Notes under the pieces: generated by a model | What the model saw: only the letters and a program-made list of their open reading frames with translations | Databases searched by the model: none | Told to the model about the DNA's origin: nothing | NCBI RefSeq assembly: GCF_008974145.1 | Contig: NZ_BJKP01000002.1 | Coordinates: 1 to 64,000, forward strand | From: Microcystis aeruginosa NIES-4325 | GTDB taxonomy: Bacteria; Cyanobacteriota; Cyanobacteriia; Cyanobacteriales; Microcystaceae | Direction: 5' to 3' | DNA length: 64,000 nt | In this document: piece by piece, positions 63,374-64,000 of the stretch | Numbering within the stretch: the stretch's first letter is position 1 | Layout of the letters: each line of letters opens with the position of its first letter | Position numbers and translations under genes: made by a program

Positions 63374-64000
63374 TCAGTTATCAGGTGTGAGTTTACTGTT
63401 TGCTGCGGGACAAAGAGAGGCTAATTGACAGGAAAAACAAGCGGGATTTCTTGCTTTACAAACCGCCCGGCCGTGGTAAATAATACTAATAGAAAAAGTT
63501 TCCCAATCCGGTTGAGGTAGTAAAGCCATTAAATCCCGTTCAATTTTCACCGGATCGTTATTAGTAGTTAAACCCAAACGATTACTTAAGCGCTTAACAT
63601 GGGTATCTACTGTCACCCCCTCAATAATCCCGTAAGCGTGAGCAAGTACCACATTAGCCGTTTTTCTAGCTACTCCGGGTAAAGCTAATAATTCCGCCAT
63701 TGTCTTGGGTACTTCTCCCTGAAAATCCTTGAGGATTTTTTGACAAGCACCCTGAATATTTTTAGCTTTATTACGATAGAATCCCGTGGAACGAATCAGG
63801 GTTTCTAACTCCTCTCGCTCGGCAAAAGCTAAGGATTTAGCATCGGGAAAACGAGCAAATAAAGCAGGAGTCACCTTATTTACCCGCTCATCAGTGCATT
63901 GTGCCGAGAGAATCACTGCCACCAATAACTGCACGGGAGTTTGATAATTTAAGCTACAGGTTGCCTCTGGATATAATCGCTTTAAGTTGCTTAAAATCTC
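63374..64000 (-). CDS. nth: endonuclease III (5' end beyond window)
   Basis: The frame is open to base 64000, so the start lies outside; 208 residues are seen. It begins EILSNLKRLYPEATCSLNYQ, then TPVQLLVAVILSAQCTDERV. The HhH motif with catalytic Lys is LLALPGVARKTANVVL and the catalytic Asp is in VTVDTHVKRLSNRLG. The iron-sulfur loop CKARNPACFSCQLASLC has the C-x6-C-x2-C-x5-C spacing. Removes oxidised pyrimidines in base excision repair. Its last codons (encoding TPDN and the stop) come from an STRR-like AGTTATC stretch at the 3' end. Confidence 0.95.
   Translation of the reverse strand, partial: EILSNLKRLYPEATCSLNYQTPVQLLVAVILSAQCTDERVNKVTPALFARFPDAKSLAFAEREELETLIRSTGFYRNKAKNIQGACQKILKDFQGEVPKTMAELLALPGVARKTANVVLAHAYGIIEGVTVDTHVKRLSNRLGLTTNNDPVKIERDLMALLPQPDWETFSISIIYHGRAVCKARNPACFSCQLASLCPAANSKLTPDN

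Overview
The window looks like chromosomal DNA of a unicellular bloom-forming cyanobacterium, most probably Microcystis. This rests on a GlpX-type fructose/sedoheptulose bisphosphatase, glutamyl-tRNA reductase, an NdhP-like NDH-1 peptide, a CpcS/CpeS phycobilin lyase and a DesD-type desaturase. It is supported by repeated HIP1 octamers GCGATCGC (for example 593-600 and 12543-12550), heptanucleotide STRR arrays between genes and many small non-autonomous inverted-repeat elements. The species name is inference; no alignment was run.

Layout. 1-2020: tail of an IS630-type transposase, then a beta-CASP metallo-hydrolase and a 40-residue NdhP-like peptide. 2438-4038: a tight three-gene cassette (coiled coil, small helical protein, HNH nuclease) of unknown purpose. 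4326-6071: cysK and a membrane protein. 6488-17274: an accessory block of eight plus-strand genes dominated by cell-wall and protein-degrading enzymes. They are a permuted NlpC/P60-like protein, an unknown, a glucosaminidase-amidase-SH3 protein, a leishmanolysin-like protease, a secreted protein, a DUF4127-like protein, a lysozyme-like protein, and a DUF2272 gene broken by three small transposons. Removing those three elements restores one 249-codon reading frame. 17756-26860: housekeeping genes (glpX, hemA, HEAT protein, flavin prenyltransferase, ilvH, FHA-fused class A PBP) with a truncated DUF262 gene and repeats between them. 27154-31030: RTX protein, pgsA, desD.

31275-38625 is the most interesting stretch. 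Five co-directional genes encode a sigma-70-like regulator, a DUF1822 protein, a CHAT caspase-like protease joined through one membrane segment to a TPR and a periplasmic-binding domain, a PspA/IM30-like coiled coil, and a second membrane-anchored TPR plus periplasmic-binding protein without the protease. This reads as a membrane receptor-protease system with its own regulator. 38779-41706: OmpR-type response regulator and gyrB, followed by a 652-bp convergent gap with promoter-like sites. 42359-47457: dCMP deaminase, a Co/Ni ECF importer (CbiM, PDGLE/CbiN-like, CbiQ, CbiO) and a HEAT protein. 47649-52080: a B12-type radical SAM protein and a GH57 enzyme. 52340-54800: a MerR-controlled operon for a His-rich secreted protein and an outer-membrane-like barrel, with a 20-bp-spacer promoter typical of MerR regulation. 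54824-61199: CpcS lyase and a five-gene surface-glycan cluster. 61367-64000: folB, an FMN reductase, a small dimeric alpha-beta barrel protein, a rhomboid protease and endonuclease III, whose start lies beyond the window.

No tRNA, rRNA or CRISPR array was recognised.
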